Below, piece after piece: positions 26,004-34,640 of a DNA stretch of 64,000 nt. The first letter of the stretch is position 1. Each line of letters starts with the position of its first letter. This DNA comes from Pseudomonadota bacterium. Its GTDB lineage: Bacteria; Pseudomonadota; Gammaproteobacteria; Steroidobacterales; Steroidobacteraceae. Location of the stretch: NCBI GenBank assembly GCA_021787615.1, contig JAJYLP010000002.1, positions 1-64,000 of the forward strand. The letters are read 5' to 3'. The notes beneath the pieces were generated by a model. It saw only the letters and a list, made by a program, of their open reading frames with translations, was not told the DNA's origin and searched no databases. Made by a program: the position numbers and the translations under genes.

Positions 26004-27362
26004 CTGACTGTCGAGTGCCTGCCCGTGTTCGATCGGCGCCGCGCCGGGGTGCTGCTGCATCTGGCCTCGCTCGAGGCCCCCCTGGGACGCGGCGGCCGGG
26101 CCTTCATCGATTGGCTGGCCGAGGCGGGATTCAGCGTCTGGCAGTTCCTGCCGCTCGGCCCGACCGGGCCGGACCGCTCGCCGTATTTCGCCCGCTCGGA
26201 TTTCGCCGGCAACCCGGCGCTGCTCGATCCGGCCGGACCCGCCGGCGATGCGGCGCAGCGGGCGGCGTTCGAGGCCGCGACGCTCCCGTGGCTCGAGGAC
26301 TACGCGCAGTTCGAGGCGATCAGCGAGCGCTTCGCCGGCTCGCCCTGGTGGCAGTGGCCGGCGCCACTGGCCCGGCGCGACGGCGGCGCACTCGCGCTCA
26401 TTCGGCGCGAGTGCGCCGCCGAGCTCGAGCGCATCCGCGCCGAGCAGTTCGCCTTTTTCGTCCAATGGCGAAAGCTGTGCCGCTACGCGCACGCGCGCGG
26501 CGTGCGCCTCTTCGGCGATCTGCCGTTTTATGTCGGCCCGATGTCCGCGGAGACCTGGGCGGACCGCCGGCAGTTTCAGCTCGATGAGACCGGCCGCCCG
26601 GCGGCCGTCGCCGGTGTGCCGCCGGATTACTTCTCCGAGGACGGCCAAGTCTGGGGCAATCCGCTCTACGACTGGCCCGCGATGCAGCGCGATGGGTTCG
26701 CATTCTGGCGCGCGCGCCTCGGCGCGCAGCTCGCACGGCTCGATGTGCTGCGCATCGATCATTTCCGCGCATTCGCCTCGCACTGGGCCGTGCCCGCGGG
26801 GGCGCGCGATGCGCGTGGCGGGCAATGGCGCCCGACCCCCGGACGCGAGCTGCTCGAGCGGCTGCGCGAACAGTGCGGCGCGCTGCCCATCGTGGCCGAG
26901 GATCTCGGCCTGATCACCCCGGAGGTGACGGCGCTGCGCAAGGATTTCGCGCTGGCGGGCATGCGCGTGCTGCAGTTCGCCTTCGACGGCTCGCCGGACA
27001 ATCCGCATCTGCCCTCGCGCATCGAGACCGACTGCGTCGTCTACACCGGCACACACGACAACGACACCGCCCTCGGCTGGTATCTCGGTCTCGATGAGCG
27101 CACGCGCGGTTATGTCGATCGGACCCTCGGCGTCACGCGCGAGTCGATGCCCGAAGCGATGGCGCGGGCGGCGCTCGCGACGGCAGGGCAGCTTGCCGTC
27201 ATTCCGGCGCAGGATCTGCTCGGCCTCGGCAGCGAGGCGCGGCTGAATACTCCGGGGACGCAGAACGCACGCAACTGGAGCTGGCAGCTGCCGGCCGGGG
27301 CGCTGACGCCGCAGCTCGCGGATCACTGGCGGCCGATCGTCCGCAGCTGCGATCGAGCGTGA
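26004..27362 (+). CDS. malQ: 4-alpha-glucanotransferase (amylomaltase, GH77)
   Basis: A roughly 452-residue GH77 enzyme that moves maltosyl units between malto-oligosaccharides. Intact motifs: RAGVLLHLASL at the start, FLPLGPTGPDRSPY (about 48-62), DLPFYVG, the nucleophile Asp in LRIDHFRAF, acid/base Glu in VAEDLGLITPEV, and GTHDNDTALGWYL for the third carboxylate. No ATG is available near the N-terminus. The only Shine-Dalgarno-like stretch (GGGAGA, 25990-25996) sits seven bases before CTG 26004; GTG 26025 and TTG 25950 are alternatives, the latter overlapping cysB. Start is therefore uncertain, the stop certain. It follows cysB closely although unrelated in function. No glycogen genes are in the window. 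Confidence 0.85.
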   Translation: MTVECLPVFDRRRAGVLLHLASLEAPLGRGGRAFIDWLAEAGFSVWQFLPLGPTGPDRSPYFARSDFAGNPALLDPAGPAGDAAQRAAFEAATLPWLEDYAQFEAISERFAGSPWWQWPAPLARRDGGALALIRRECAAELERIRAEQFAFFVQWRKLCRYAHARGVRLFGDLPFYVGPMSAETWADRRQFQLDETGRPAAVAGVPPDYFSEDGQVWGNPLYDWPAMQRDGFAFWRARLGAQLARLDVLRIDHFRAFASHWAVPAGARDARGGQWRPTPGRELLERLREQCGALPIVAEDLGLITPEVTALRKDFALAGMRVLQFAFDGSPDNPHLPSRIETDCVVYTGTHDNDTALGWYLGLDERTRGYVDRTLGVTRESMPEAMARAALATAGQLAVIPAQDLLGLGSEARLNTPGTQNARNWSWQLPAGALTPQLADHWRPIVRSCDRA

Positions 27363-27385
27363 GCGGCCCCGCGCGCTGGCGCCGG

Positions 27386-27892
27386 TCAGCCGGCCGCCCG
27401 AGCCCGTCTGCGCACCCACACCGGGTCATGCGCATCGGCAGCGGGCTGGTACGCGACGAGGATCTCATCGAGGGCCTGGCGGCACGCTTGCAGGTCCTGG
27501 TCGGGACGCGGCACGAGGGCATCGAAGCCGCAGCGAGCGAGCCAGAATGCGAGGTCGCGGACCACATCACCGAGGGCGCGCAGCTCCCCGGTGTAGCCGA
27601 GCCGGTTGCGCAGCAGCACCGCCTGGGTGAGCGCGCGGCCGTCGGCGAACGTCGGAAACTGCAGCGCGATCAGCGGGCGGTCGGCAAGCAGCGGGTAGAC
27701 GGCCTCGACGTCCTCGGTGTTGGGCAGCAGCACGCCTACCGCAGCGGCGCTGGCGAGGAGCGCCGCGCGCTCGGCGCGCCAGCGGGCGAGGGGGACGATC
27801 AGCTTGCCGGCGGCGGCGCTCCTCGCCGGCGCCTCCACGGCCAACGTCCAGTCATCCTCGACGATGGCGCGTCCGCGTATGACTCGGCTCAT
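27386..27892 (-). CDS. DUF934 family protein (partner of sulfite/nitrite reductase)
   Basis: A 168-residue protein placed directly after the siroheme reductase gene, whose stop overlaps its ATG by 4 bp (27889-27892). This is the usual place of DUF934 proteins in proteobacteria. The middle has LPNTEDVEAVYPLL and FPTFADGRALTQAVLLRNRLGY (landmark FPTFADGRALTQ about 88-99), then the conserved GELRALGDVVRD. No transmembrane segment, signal peptide or known cofactor site is visible. The family's activity is not established; by conserved neighbourhood it probably helps sulfite or nitrite reduction. Confidence 0.85.
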   Translation of the reverse strand: MSRVIRGRAIVEDDWTLAVEAPARSAAAGKLIVPLARWRAERAALLASAAAVGVLLPNTEDVEAVYPLLADRPLIALQFPTFADGRALTQAVLLRNRLGYTGELRALGDVVRDLAFWLARCGFDALVPRPDQDLQACRQALDEILVAYQPAADAHDPVWVRRRARAAG

Positions 27893-29580
27893 GCCGCGAC
27901 CGTCTCGGAATCGCTCTCGCTCCCGTAGAGAGCCGATTTGAACGGGGCGATGCCGGCTCGCCGGTAGCACTCGATGAAGGTCTCATCATCGTCGCTGCGC
28001 AGCGTCAGGTAGGCGCGCATCAGGCGCTCGACGCCATCGGCGATCTCATTGCGCGCAAGCGCGCGTCCGACGCGCTCGCCGATCGCGGCGTCATGGCCAG
28101 GGCTGCCGCCGAGGGTCACCTGGTACCACTCCTCGCCGTGCTTGGCGACGCCGAGAATGCCGATGTGTCCGACGCTGTGATGGCCGCACCCGTTCACGCA
28201 GCCGCTCATCGTGATGCGGATGGGCCCGATTTCGTACTGCGCATCGAGCGAGTCGAAGCGCCGGTAGATGTCCTGGGTCACGCCGATGGTGCCGGCGTTC
28301 GCCAGGCCGCAGAAATCTAGCCCCGGGCAGGCGGTGATGTCGGTGGTCAGACCGATGTTCGGTGTGGCGAGCTGCGCCGCATCGAGCCGACCCCAGAGCG
28401 CATACAGGGTGCGCTCGGCGACGTCGGCGAGCACCAGGTTCTGATCGTAGGTGGAGCGCAGCTCGCCGAAGCTGTAGGTATCGCATAGCTCGGCCAGCGC
28501 CTCGAACTGCGCGGCGGTGCAGTCGCCCGGAGCCCGCTGCGGCGCCTTCAGCGACACGAACACCACGCGGTAGCCCGGCATCCTGTGGGCGCGCACGTTG
28601 CGCTTGAGCCAGGCGGCGAAGCGCGGGTCGCGGGCCGCCTGCCCCGTCACGTCCGCGGCGACTTCACTCGCGGGACGATAGGGCGGGGCGCTGAAGTGCC
28701 CGCGCATGCGCTCGATGTCCTCGGGCAGCAGCCTGAGGCGCTCACCCTCGGCGCTCGAGCGGATCTTCGCGTATTCCTCCTCGATCGCGGCGCGGAAGCG
28801 CTCGATGCCCCACTCGCGCAGCACGATCTTGATGCGCGCCTTGTGGATGTTGTCGCGTCGCCCGAAGCGGTTGAAGGTGCGCAGGATGGCGCAGGCGTAC
28901 ATCAGCAGGTCCGGCTCGGGCACGAAGGCGTTCATCTCCTGCCCGAGCAGCGGCAGCCGGCCGAGCCCGCCGCCGACGAAGCAGCGGTAGCCGACGGCCC
29001 CGTCGCGGCGCAACACGTGCACCGCCGCGTCGTTGGTGCGCGTGGCGGCGCGATCCACCGTGGCGCCGGTGAAGCCGAACTTGAACTTGCGCGGCAGCCA
29101 GTAGAACTCCGGGTGCAGCGTGACGAACTGGCGCAGCAGCTCGCAGTACGGCCGCGGATCGACGATTTCATCGTCCGCCACGCCCGCCAGGTAGTCGCTG
29201 GTGATGTTGCGGGTGTCATTGCCGCAGGCCTGGATGCTGTGCAGCTGCACTTCGGCGAGCTCGGCCAGCAGGTCCGGCACCTGCTCGAGCCGCGGCCAGT
29301 TGAGCTGGATGTTCTGCCGTGTGGTGAAGTGCCCGTAGCCCCTGTCGTAGGTGCGCACGATGCGCGCCATGCGGCGCAGCTGTGCGGACTCGAGCAGTCC
29401 GTAGGGCACGGAGATGCGCAGCATGGGCGCATGGCGCTGCTGGTACAGGCCGTTGCGCAGGCGCAGTTGCCGGAAATCGTCTTCCGGGAGCTGCCCGGCC
29501 AGATAGCGCCGGGTCTGGTCGCGGAACTGCTCGGTGCGCTGCCTCAGCAGCTCCCGATCGGTGGCATCGTAGCGATACAT
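27889..29580 (-). CDS. Siroheme/[4Fe-4S] sulfite (or nitrite) reductase hemoprotein
   Basis: A 563-residue reductase making six-electron transfers to sulfite or nitrite. The [4Fe-4S]-siroheme cysteines are in TACPGLDFCGLA (about 425-435) and SGCVNGCGHHSVGHIG (about 468-483). Siroheme/substrate residues lie in the two ferredoxin-like half domains (YGHFTTRQNIQLNW about 83-96). A flavoprotein partner (CysJ) is absent nearby, and the downstream DUF934 partner points to a ferredoxin-linked sulfite reductase. Sulfite is more likely than nitrite because cysH, cysG and cysK surround it. It is 4 bp coupled to the DUF934 gene and divergent from the MaoC-type gene. Confidence 0.9.
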   Translation of the reverse strand: MYRYDATDRELLRQRTEQFRDQTRRYLAGQLPEDDFRQLRLRNGLYQQRHAPMLRISVPYGLLESAQLRRMARIVRTYDRGYGHFTTRQNIQLNWPRLEQVPDLLAELAEVQLHSIQACGNDTRNITSDYLAGVADDEIVDPRPYCELLRQFVTLHPEFYWLPRKFKFGFTGATVDRAATRTNDAAVHVLRRDGAVGYRCFVGGGLGRLPLLGQEMNAFVPEPDLLMYACAILRTFNRFGRRDNIHKARIKIVLREWGIERFRAAIEEEYAKIRSSAEGERLRLLPEDIERMRGHFSAPPYRPASEVAADVTGQAARDPRFAAWLKRNVRAHRMPGYRVVFVSLKAPQRAPGDCTAAQFEALAELCDTYSFGELRSTYDQNLVLADVAERTLYALWGRLDAAQLATPNIGLTTDITACPGLDFCGLANAGTIGVTQDIYRRFDSLDAQYEIGPIRITMSGCVNGCGHHSVGHIGILGVAKHGEEWYQVTLGGSPGHDAAIGERVGRALARNEIADGVERLMRAYLTLRSDDDETFIECYRRAGIAPFKSALYGSESDSETVAA

Positions 29581-29714
29581 GCCGCCCGACTATAGGCACG
29601 AGCCGCCGGGGCGCTAAATACCGAGTGGTTTGGCATGCGGACGCGCCGGTTATGAGCTCGGGGCCGCGGATGCGATAATGCGCCCGTCGCTGGGCACCCC
29701 GGGAGAGAGGCACG

Positions 29715-30164
29715 ATGGGTCTGTATTTCGAGGAGTTCACCGTGGGACAGCGGTTCGAGCACCGCGTGCACCGCACGGTCACCGAAACCGACAATCTGCT
29801 GTTCAGCGCGCTCACCATGAACCCCGCGGCGATTCATCTCGACGCCGAGTACTGCCGCGATACGCCCTTCGGCGAGCGCATCGTCAACAGCGTCTTCACG
29901 CTCGGCCTGCTGGTCGGGCTGTCGGTCTACGACACCACCTACGGCACCACGATCGGCAATCTCGGCTGGGACGAGGTGAAGTTCCCCCGCCCGGTGCGCA
30001 TCGGCGACACGCTGCGGGCGGTCACCACCGTGCACTCGGTGCGCGAGAGCCACTCGCGGGCGGATTCGGGAATCGTCGTGTTCGATCACCGCGCGTACAA
30101 CCAGCGCGATGAGGAGGTTGCCTCGTGCCGCCGCGCCGCGCTGATGCTGAAGCGGCCCACATGA
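29715..30164 (+). CDS. MaoC-family dehydratase/hydratase
   Basis: The 149-residue protein is a hot-dog-fold enoyl-CoA hydratase-like enzyme. The hydratase motif TMNPAAIHLDAEYCRDTPF (about 34-52) has the catalytic Asp/His pattern in the form NPxxIHLDxEY seen in MaoC-like enzymes acting on branched dicarboxyl-CoA substrates. GERIVNSVFTLGLLVGLS follows. Good GGGAGAG precedes ATG 29715. Its stop overlaps the start of a CitE-like lyase (ATGA), so hydration and carbon-carbon cleavage of one CoA ester are probably sequential, as in itaconate/mesaconate routes (itaconyl- or mesaconyl-CoA hydratase with citramalyl-CoA lyase). Substrate not proved. Confidence 0.85.
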   Translation: MGLYFEEFTVGQRFEHRVHRTVTETDNLLFSALTMNPAAIHLDAEYCRDTPFGERIVNSVFTLGLLVGLSVYDTTYGTTIGNLGWDEVKFPRPVRIGDTLRAVTTVHSVRESHSRADSGIVVFDHRAYNQRDEEVASCRRAALMLKRPT

Positions 30165-31084
30165 GCGCCGCGCCGCTGCGCTCGCTGCTGTTCGTGCCCG
30201 GCGACAGCGAGCGCAAGCTCGCCAAGGGCCTGCAGTGCCCCGCCGATGCGCTGATCCTCGATCTGGAGGACTCGGTTGACCCGCAGCGCTTGCCGCATGC
30301 GCGCGGGCTGGTGCTGGAGGTCCTGCAGGCCCATGGCGCCGCGACGTGCGCGCAGCTGTGGGTGCGCGTGAACGCGCTCTCCAGCGGACGGCTCTACGAG
30401 GATGCCACCGCGGTGATCGCCGGCAGGCCCGCAGGACTCGTGCTGCCCAAGGTCGACAGCTACGCCGACATCGAGCGCATTGCGCTCACGCTCGAGGCGA
30501 TCGAGGCCGGACACGGGATCGCCGTCGGCTCGACCGCGCTCGTGGTGATCGGCACCGAAACCCCTGCGGGCCTCCTGGCGCTGCCGTCCTATCCCCAGGC
30601 CGCCGCCGTGCACCGGGCCTCCGCCCGGCGCCTGGCGGGGCTCACCTGGGGCATGGAGGATCTCGCGGCGGCCCTCGGCGCGCGCGTCCAATACGGGTCC
30701 GATGGCTCGCTGCGCCCGGCGTTCGAGCAGGCGCGCACCACCTGTCTGCTCACCGCCGCCGCGCTCGGCATCCACGCCATCGACGGGGTGCACGTGGATT
30801 TGCGCGATGCCGAGGGGCTGCGCCGTGAGGCCGAGCGCGCACGCGACGACGGGTTCGGCGGCAAGCTCGCCATTCATCCCGATCAGGTCGCGGTCATCAA
30901 CACGGTGTTCACCCCGAGCGCCGAGGAGCTCGATTGGGCGCGCCGGGTGGTGGCCGCATTCGAGGCGGCCGGAGGGGCGGGGGTGACCTCGCTCGACGGG
31001 CGGATGATCGATCGGCCGCACTGGCGACTCGCCCGGCGTATGCTGGCCGCTGGCGCGGCCATCGCGCCGGAGATGAAACCATGA
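30161..31084 (+). CDS. CitE-like (HpcH/HpaI family) CoA ester lyase
   Basis: A 307-residue TIM-barrel lyase. It shows FVPGDSERKLAKGLQCPADA at the start (CoA/phosphate binding), LILDLEDSV (Mg-binding Glu), GTETPAGLLALPSY (Glu at about 130), LTWGMEDLAAALGA with the second metal Asp, and KLAIHPDQVAVIN toward the end. These features match malyl-CoA/citramalyl-CoA lyases and related CitE-like enzymes, which split a beta-hydroxyacyl-CoA to acetyl-CoA and a keto acid. ATG 30161 overlaps the MaoC stop and its own stop overlaps the next start, giving three coupled genes. The exact substrate, (S)-citramalyl-CoA or similar, is inferred from the MaoC partner. Confidence 0.87.
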   Translation: MSAAPLRSLLFVPGDSERKLAKGLQCPADALILDLEDSVDPQRLPHARGLVLEVLQAHGAATCAQLWVRVNALSSGRLYEDATAVIAGRPAGLVLPKVDSYADIERIALTLEAIEAGHGIAVGSTALVVIGTETPAGLLALPSYPQAAAVHRASARRLAGLTWGMEDLAAALGARVQYGSDGSLRPAFEQARTTCLLTAAALGIHAIDGVHVDLRDAEGLRREAERARDDGFGGKLAIHPDQVAVINTVFTPSAEELDWARRVVAAFEAAGGAGVTSLDGRMIDRPHWRLARRMLAAGAAIAPEMKP

Positions 31085-31467
31085 AGCTGCGAATCAAGGG
31101 CAATGCGCTGCGCCTGCGCCTGACGCAGGGGGAGATCCGGGCGCTCGCCGACACGGGACAGGTGCAGGAGCGCACGGAGTTTCCCGGCGGCGGCCAGCTG
31201 ATCTATCGTCTGCGCTCAGACGACAAAATTAGCGAATTATCAGTTGGTTATAGCGGAAATATCATCGAGTTCAGAGTTCCGTCGGCGCTCGCCCAGCGCT
31301 GGTGCGGCACCGATCTGGTGACGCTGAGCGCAGCGCCACGGGTCGGTGCGGACACCGTGCAGCTGGTCCTGGAGAAGGATTACGCCTGCCGGGTGCCGCG
31401 GGTGGGCGAGGATGAGCGCGATCAGTTTTCGCATCCGGGCGCGGCGCAGGGGCGGCGCGAGTGCTGA
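31081..31467 (+). CDS. Small conserved protein, DUF7009-like
   Basis: From ATG 31081, overlapping the CitE-like stop (ATGA), the product is 128 residues. The beginning MKLRIKGNALRLRLTQGEIR is a conserved signature of a small uncharacterised proteobacterial family (I believe the one called DUF7009). No signal peptide, helix or cofactor motif is seen. Beta-rich sequence follows; two cysteines are present (RWCGTD and ACRVP). Bases 31221-31278, within the gene, are strikingly AT-rich against the neighbourhood. Function unknown; coupled expression with acyl-CoA enzymes suggests an accessory role. Confidence 0.65.
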   Translation: MKLRIKGNALRLRLTQGEIRALADTGQVQERTEFPGGGQLIYRLRSDDKISELSVGYSGNIIEFRVPSALAQRWCGTDLVTLSAAPRVGADTVQLVLEKDYACRVPRVGEDERDQFSHPGAAQGRREC

Positions 31468-31474
31468 GCGCGCT

Positions 31475-32041
31475 CTAGCGCCCGGGGGCGCCGAGCAGTG
31501 TGATGCCCGCGGGCAGGTGCGCGGCCACCTGCGCGTAGCGCCTGCGCTCCTCGAGGATCGAGTCGGCATCGATTGCGCACACCGCTCGCGCGCTGGCGAT
31601 GCGCGGCAGGCGGGCGAGGTGGCGCTCGATGGCTTCCCGCCGCTCGCACCACAGCGTGTCGAAGAATTGCCCGAAGGCCTGCCAGCCCGCCCGAGCCGCC
31701 TCGGGTGCGGCCGCGGCGAGCGCGTTTTCCAGGCGGGTGAGCGCCTGGCGGCTGGTGCCGTCGCGGGCGGCGAGCTCGCCGAGCTCAGGCGGCACGGTGC
31801 CCTCGCGCTCCCCGGCGCCCGAGCCGCTTCGCTCGATCAGTTCGGCGAGCAGCTGATCGCGCTGCTCGAAACGGCTGAGGACCCACACGAGGTAGCTGAC
31901 GCCCGCCTCACGAAACGCAGCCGGCGCTTCGGCCGCGACGTCGCGCTCGGCCCCGAATGCCGCGACACAGGCGTTCGCCACCTGCGCAGCGTGGATGCGC
32001 TCCGTGGCGAGCTGCCCGCGGATGATCTCGCTCTCGTTCAT
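31475..32041 (-). CDS. Hypothetical protein, helical
   Basis: I do not recognise this 188-residue product. It is predicted mostly alpha-helical and soluble. It starts MNESEIIRGQLATERIH, has a Trp-containing segment GVSYLVWVLSRFEQRDQ (about 48-64), an internal PPELGELAA, and WQAFGQFFDTLWCERREAIE (about 120-139), and carries many Arg and Glu residues. Its helical pattern and a spread of His/Glu could fit a four-helix protein such as a hemerythrin-like one, but no ligand set is clear. It is convergent with the small DUF gene (7 bp between stops) and divergent from thrA. Codon use is like its neighbours, supporting a real gene. Confidence 0.6.
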   Translation of the reverse strand: MNESEIIRGQLATERIHAAQVANACVAAFGAERDVAAEAPAAFREAGVSYLVWVLSRFEQRDQLLAELIERSGSGAGEREGTVPPELGELAARDGTSRQALTRLENALAAAAPEAARAGWQAFGQFFDTLWCERREAIERHLARLPRIASARAVCAIDADSILEERRRYAQVAAHLPAGITLLGAPGR

Positions 32042-32156
32042 GCGTCCATTCTACCGGCGCGCCGACCGCGCTGGGGCGGTCCGTCGGTTGATCCATTGCG
32101 CGCGCAGGTGCGCATCAGTAGAGTCGCACGGCTTCCCCTCAGGTGATCTGCAACCG

Positions 32157-34640
32157 ATGTCGAATTCCGCACCCTGGGTCGTGCACAAATTCGGCGGCTC
32201 GAGCGTCGCCGATGCCGCCTGCTTCGAGCGCGTGGCGGCCATCCTCGACGCCTCGCCGGCCGGGCGCCTTGCCGTGGTGCTCTCGGCCTGCAAGGGGGTC
32301 ACCGATGCGCTGCTCGGCCTGATCCGCCTCGCCGAGGCGCAGGATGAGACCTATCGGGCCGAGATCACCGTGCTGCGCGCGCGCCACGCGGCGATCGCCG
32401 AGGCGCTGCTCAGCGCGGATGTGATGCGCCTGTACATGGCCGGATTCGACCGGGATTGCCGCGACCTGGAGGGGATTCTGCAGACGGTCAGGCTGACCCG
32501 CTCGGCCGCTGACAATGTGCGCGACCTGATCGCGGGGTACGGGGAGATCTGGTCGACCAAACTCTTCCATCGCTTCCTCGAGTCGCGTCCGCAGCGCCGG
32601 GGGCCGGTGCAATGGCTCGATGCGCGGCGCGTGGTCGTGGTCGAGTGGGGCCCGCTCGGGCCCGCCGTGCAGTGGGAGGCCTCGCGCGCACAGCTCACCG
32701 ACCTGGTGGATGGCGATTTCAAAGGCACGCTGGTCATCACCGGCTTCATCGCCGCCGACCGGCGCGGGGTGCAGACCACGCTCGGGCGCAACGGGAGCGA
32801 CTTCTCCGCCTCGATCTTCGGGGCGCTGCTCGGGGCGGCGCAGATCCACATCTGGACCGACGTTGACGGGGTGCTCTCGGCCGATCCGCGCCGCGTCCCG
32901 GATGCCACGGTGATCGACTCGCTCTCCTACAGCGAGGCGATGGAGCTGGCCTACTTCGGCGCCAAGGTGATCCATCCGCAGACCATGGCCCCGGCGGTGG
33001 GCGATGCCATCCCGATCTGGATCCGCAATACCTTCGCGCCCGAGAAGCCCGGCACGCTGATCTGCGCCGAGCCGCACTCGCAGCTGCCGGTCAAGGGCAT
33101 CGCCAGCATCGATCAGGTGGCGCTGGTGAACCTCGAGGGCGCCGGCATGATCGGCGTGCCCGGCACGGCGCACCGGCTGTTCGGTGCGCTGCGCGAGGAG
33201 GGGATCTCGGTCATTCTGATCTCGCAGGGCAGCTCCGAGCACTCGATCTGCTGCGCCATTCCGCAGAGCGAGGGCGAGCGGGCCGCCGCGGTGATCCGCC
33301 GGGCCTTCGAGCGGGAACTGCTCGAGGGGCAGATTCAGAGCGTCGAGATCGATCCGGACCTGGCAATCCTCGCCATCGTCGGGGACGGCATGGCCGGCAC
33401 GCCGGGGGTGGCGGCCAAGGTCTTCAACGCGCTTGGCACCGCGGCGGTGAACGTGCGTGCCATCGCGCAGGGCGCCTCGGAGCGCAATATTTCCGTGGTG
33501 ATCGAGGGCCGCTCGGCAACGCGCGCGCTGCGCGCCGCGCACGCCGGGCTGTACCTCTCGCCGCACACCCTGTCGGTCGGTATCATCGGCCCGGGCACCG
33601 TCGGGCAGGTGCTGCTCGAGCAGATCGCCTCGCAGAGCGAGCGGCTGCGCGGGCAGTTCAATCTCGATCTGCGCGTGCGTGGCATCCTCGGCTCCCAACG
33701 CATGGTGCTCGCCGACACCGGCATCGGGCTCGCCTCGTGGCGCGAGCAGTACGAGCACAGCGGCACACCGGCCGATCTGGAGCGCTTCATCGAGCACGTG
33801 CGGGTCGATTACCTGCCGCACACCGTGCTCATCGACTGCACCGCGAGCAGCGAGATCGCCGGGCGCTACGCCGAGTGGCTGCGCGGCGGCATCCACGTGG
33901 TCACGCCGAACAAGAAGGCCAACAGCGCCGAGCTCTCCTATTACCGCGAGCTGCAGGCGGCGCGGCGCGCCGGCCAGGCGCACTACCTGTACGAGGCGAC
34001 CGTGGGGGCGGGCCTGCCGGTGGTGCACACGCTGCGCGATCTGCGCGAGACCGGGGATGAGGTCGCGAGCATCGAGGGCATCTTCTCCGGCACGCTCGCC
34101 TATCTTTTCAATGTCTACGACGGCGGCACGCCGTTCTCGGACATCGTGCGCGAGGCGCGCCAGCGCGGCTACACCGAGCCCGACCCGCGCGATGACCTCT
34201 CCGGAATGGACGTGGCGCGCAAGCTGATCATCCTCGGGCGCGAGATGGGCCTGGAGCTCGAGCTCGCCGACGTGCAGGTGGAGAGCCTGGTGCCGGCGGG
34301 GCTGGAGCGCGGCTCCATCGAGGAGTTCATGGGCCGCCTGCCGCGCTCGGATGCGGCGATGCGCGAGCGGTTCGAGAAGGCGCGCAGCGCCGGCCGTGTG
34401 CTGCGCTACGTCGGGCGTCTGCGCGCCGACGGGCAGGCTACGGTCGGACTCGTCGAGTTCGACTCGCAGCATGCCTTTGCCAACATCGCGCTCACCGACA
34501 ACGTCGTGCGCTTCGCGACCCACCGCTACTGCGACAACCCGCTCATCGTGCAGGGTCCGGGCGCCGGCCCCGAGGTCACCGCCGCAGGGGTGTTCGCCGA
34601 TCTGCTGCGCCTCTCGGCCTACCTGGGGGCGCGGCTTTGA
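32157..34640 (+). CDS. thrA: Bifunctional aspartate kinase / homoserine dehydrogenase I
   Basis: An 827-residue fusion catalysing the first and third steps from aspartate to threonine. The aspartokinase domain (about 1-300) begins WVVHKFGGSSVADAACFERV and includes ITGFIAADRRGVQTTLGRNGSD then FSASIFGALL. Two ACT domains follow: VALVNLEGAGMIGVPGTAHRL (landmark VNLEGAGMIG about 322) and AILAIVGDGMAGTPG, which bind threonine for feedback inhibition. The homoserine dehydrogenase part (about 470-827) shows VGIIGPGTVGQVLLEQ, the Rossmann loop, and GIFSGTLAYLFNVYDGG. ATG 32157 gives the family N-terminus. It leads the thrABC operon; no attenuator-like leader peptide is evident in the 115-bp upstream gap. 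Confidence 0.95.
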   Translation: MSNSAPWVVHKFGGSSVADAACFERVAAILDASPAGRLAVVLSACKGVTDALLGLIRLAEAQDETYRAEITVLRARHAAIAEALLSADVMRLYMAGFDRDCRDLEGILQTVRLTRSAADNVRDLIAGYGEIWSTKLFHRFLESRPQRRGPVQWLDARRVVVVEWGPLGPAVQWEASRAQLTDLVDGDFKGTLVITGFIAADRRGVQTTLGRNGSDFSASIFGALLGAAQIHIWTDVDGVLSADPRRVPDATVIDSLSYSEAMELAYFGAKVIHPQTMAPAVGDAIPIWIRNTFAPEKPGTLICAEPHSQLPVKGIASIDQVALVNLEGAGMIGVPGTAHRLFGALREEGISVILISQGSSEHSICCAIPQSEGERAAAVIRRAFERELLEGQIQSVEIDPDLAILAIVGDGMAGTPGVAAKVFNALGTAAVNVRAIAQGASERNISVVIEGRSATRALRAAHAGLYLSPHTLSVGIIGPGTVGQVLLEQIASQSERLRGQFNLDLRVRGILGSQRMVLADTGIGLASWREQYEHSGTPADLERFIEHVRVDYLPHTVLIDCTASSEIAGRYAEWLRGGIHVVTPNKKANSAELSYYRELQAARRAGQAHYLYEATVGAGLPVVHTLRDLRETGDEVASIEGIFSGTLAYLFNVYDGGTPFSDIVREARQRGYTEPDPRDDLSGMDVARKLIILGREMGLELELADVQVESLVPAGLERGSIEEFMGRLPRSDAAMRERFEKARSAGRVLRYVGRLRADGQATVGLVEFDSQHAFANIALTDNVVRFATHRYCDNPLIVQGPGAGPEVTAAGVFADLLRLSAYLGARL

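Noticed and set aside
32042-32156. A possible thr leader peptide or attenuator before thrA
   Set aside because: No short frame rich in Thr or Ile codons and no terminator/antiterminator pair is visible in the 115-bp gap.
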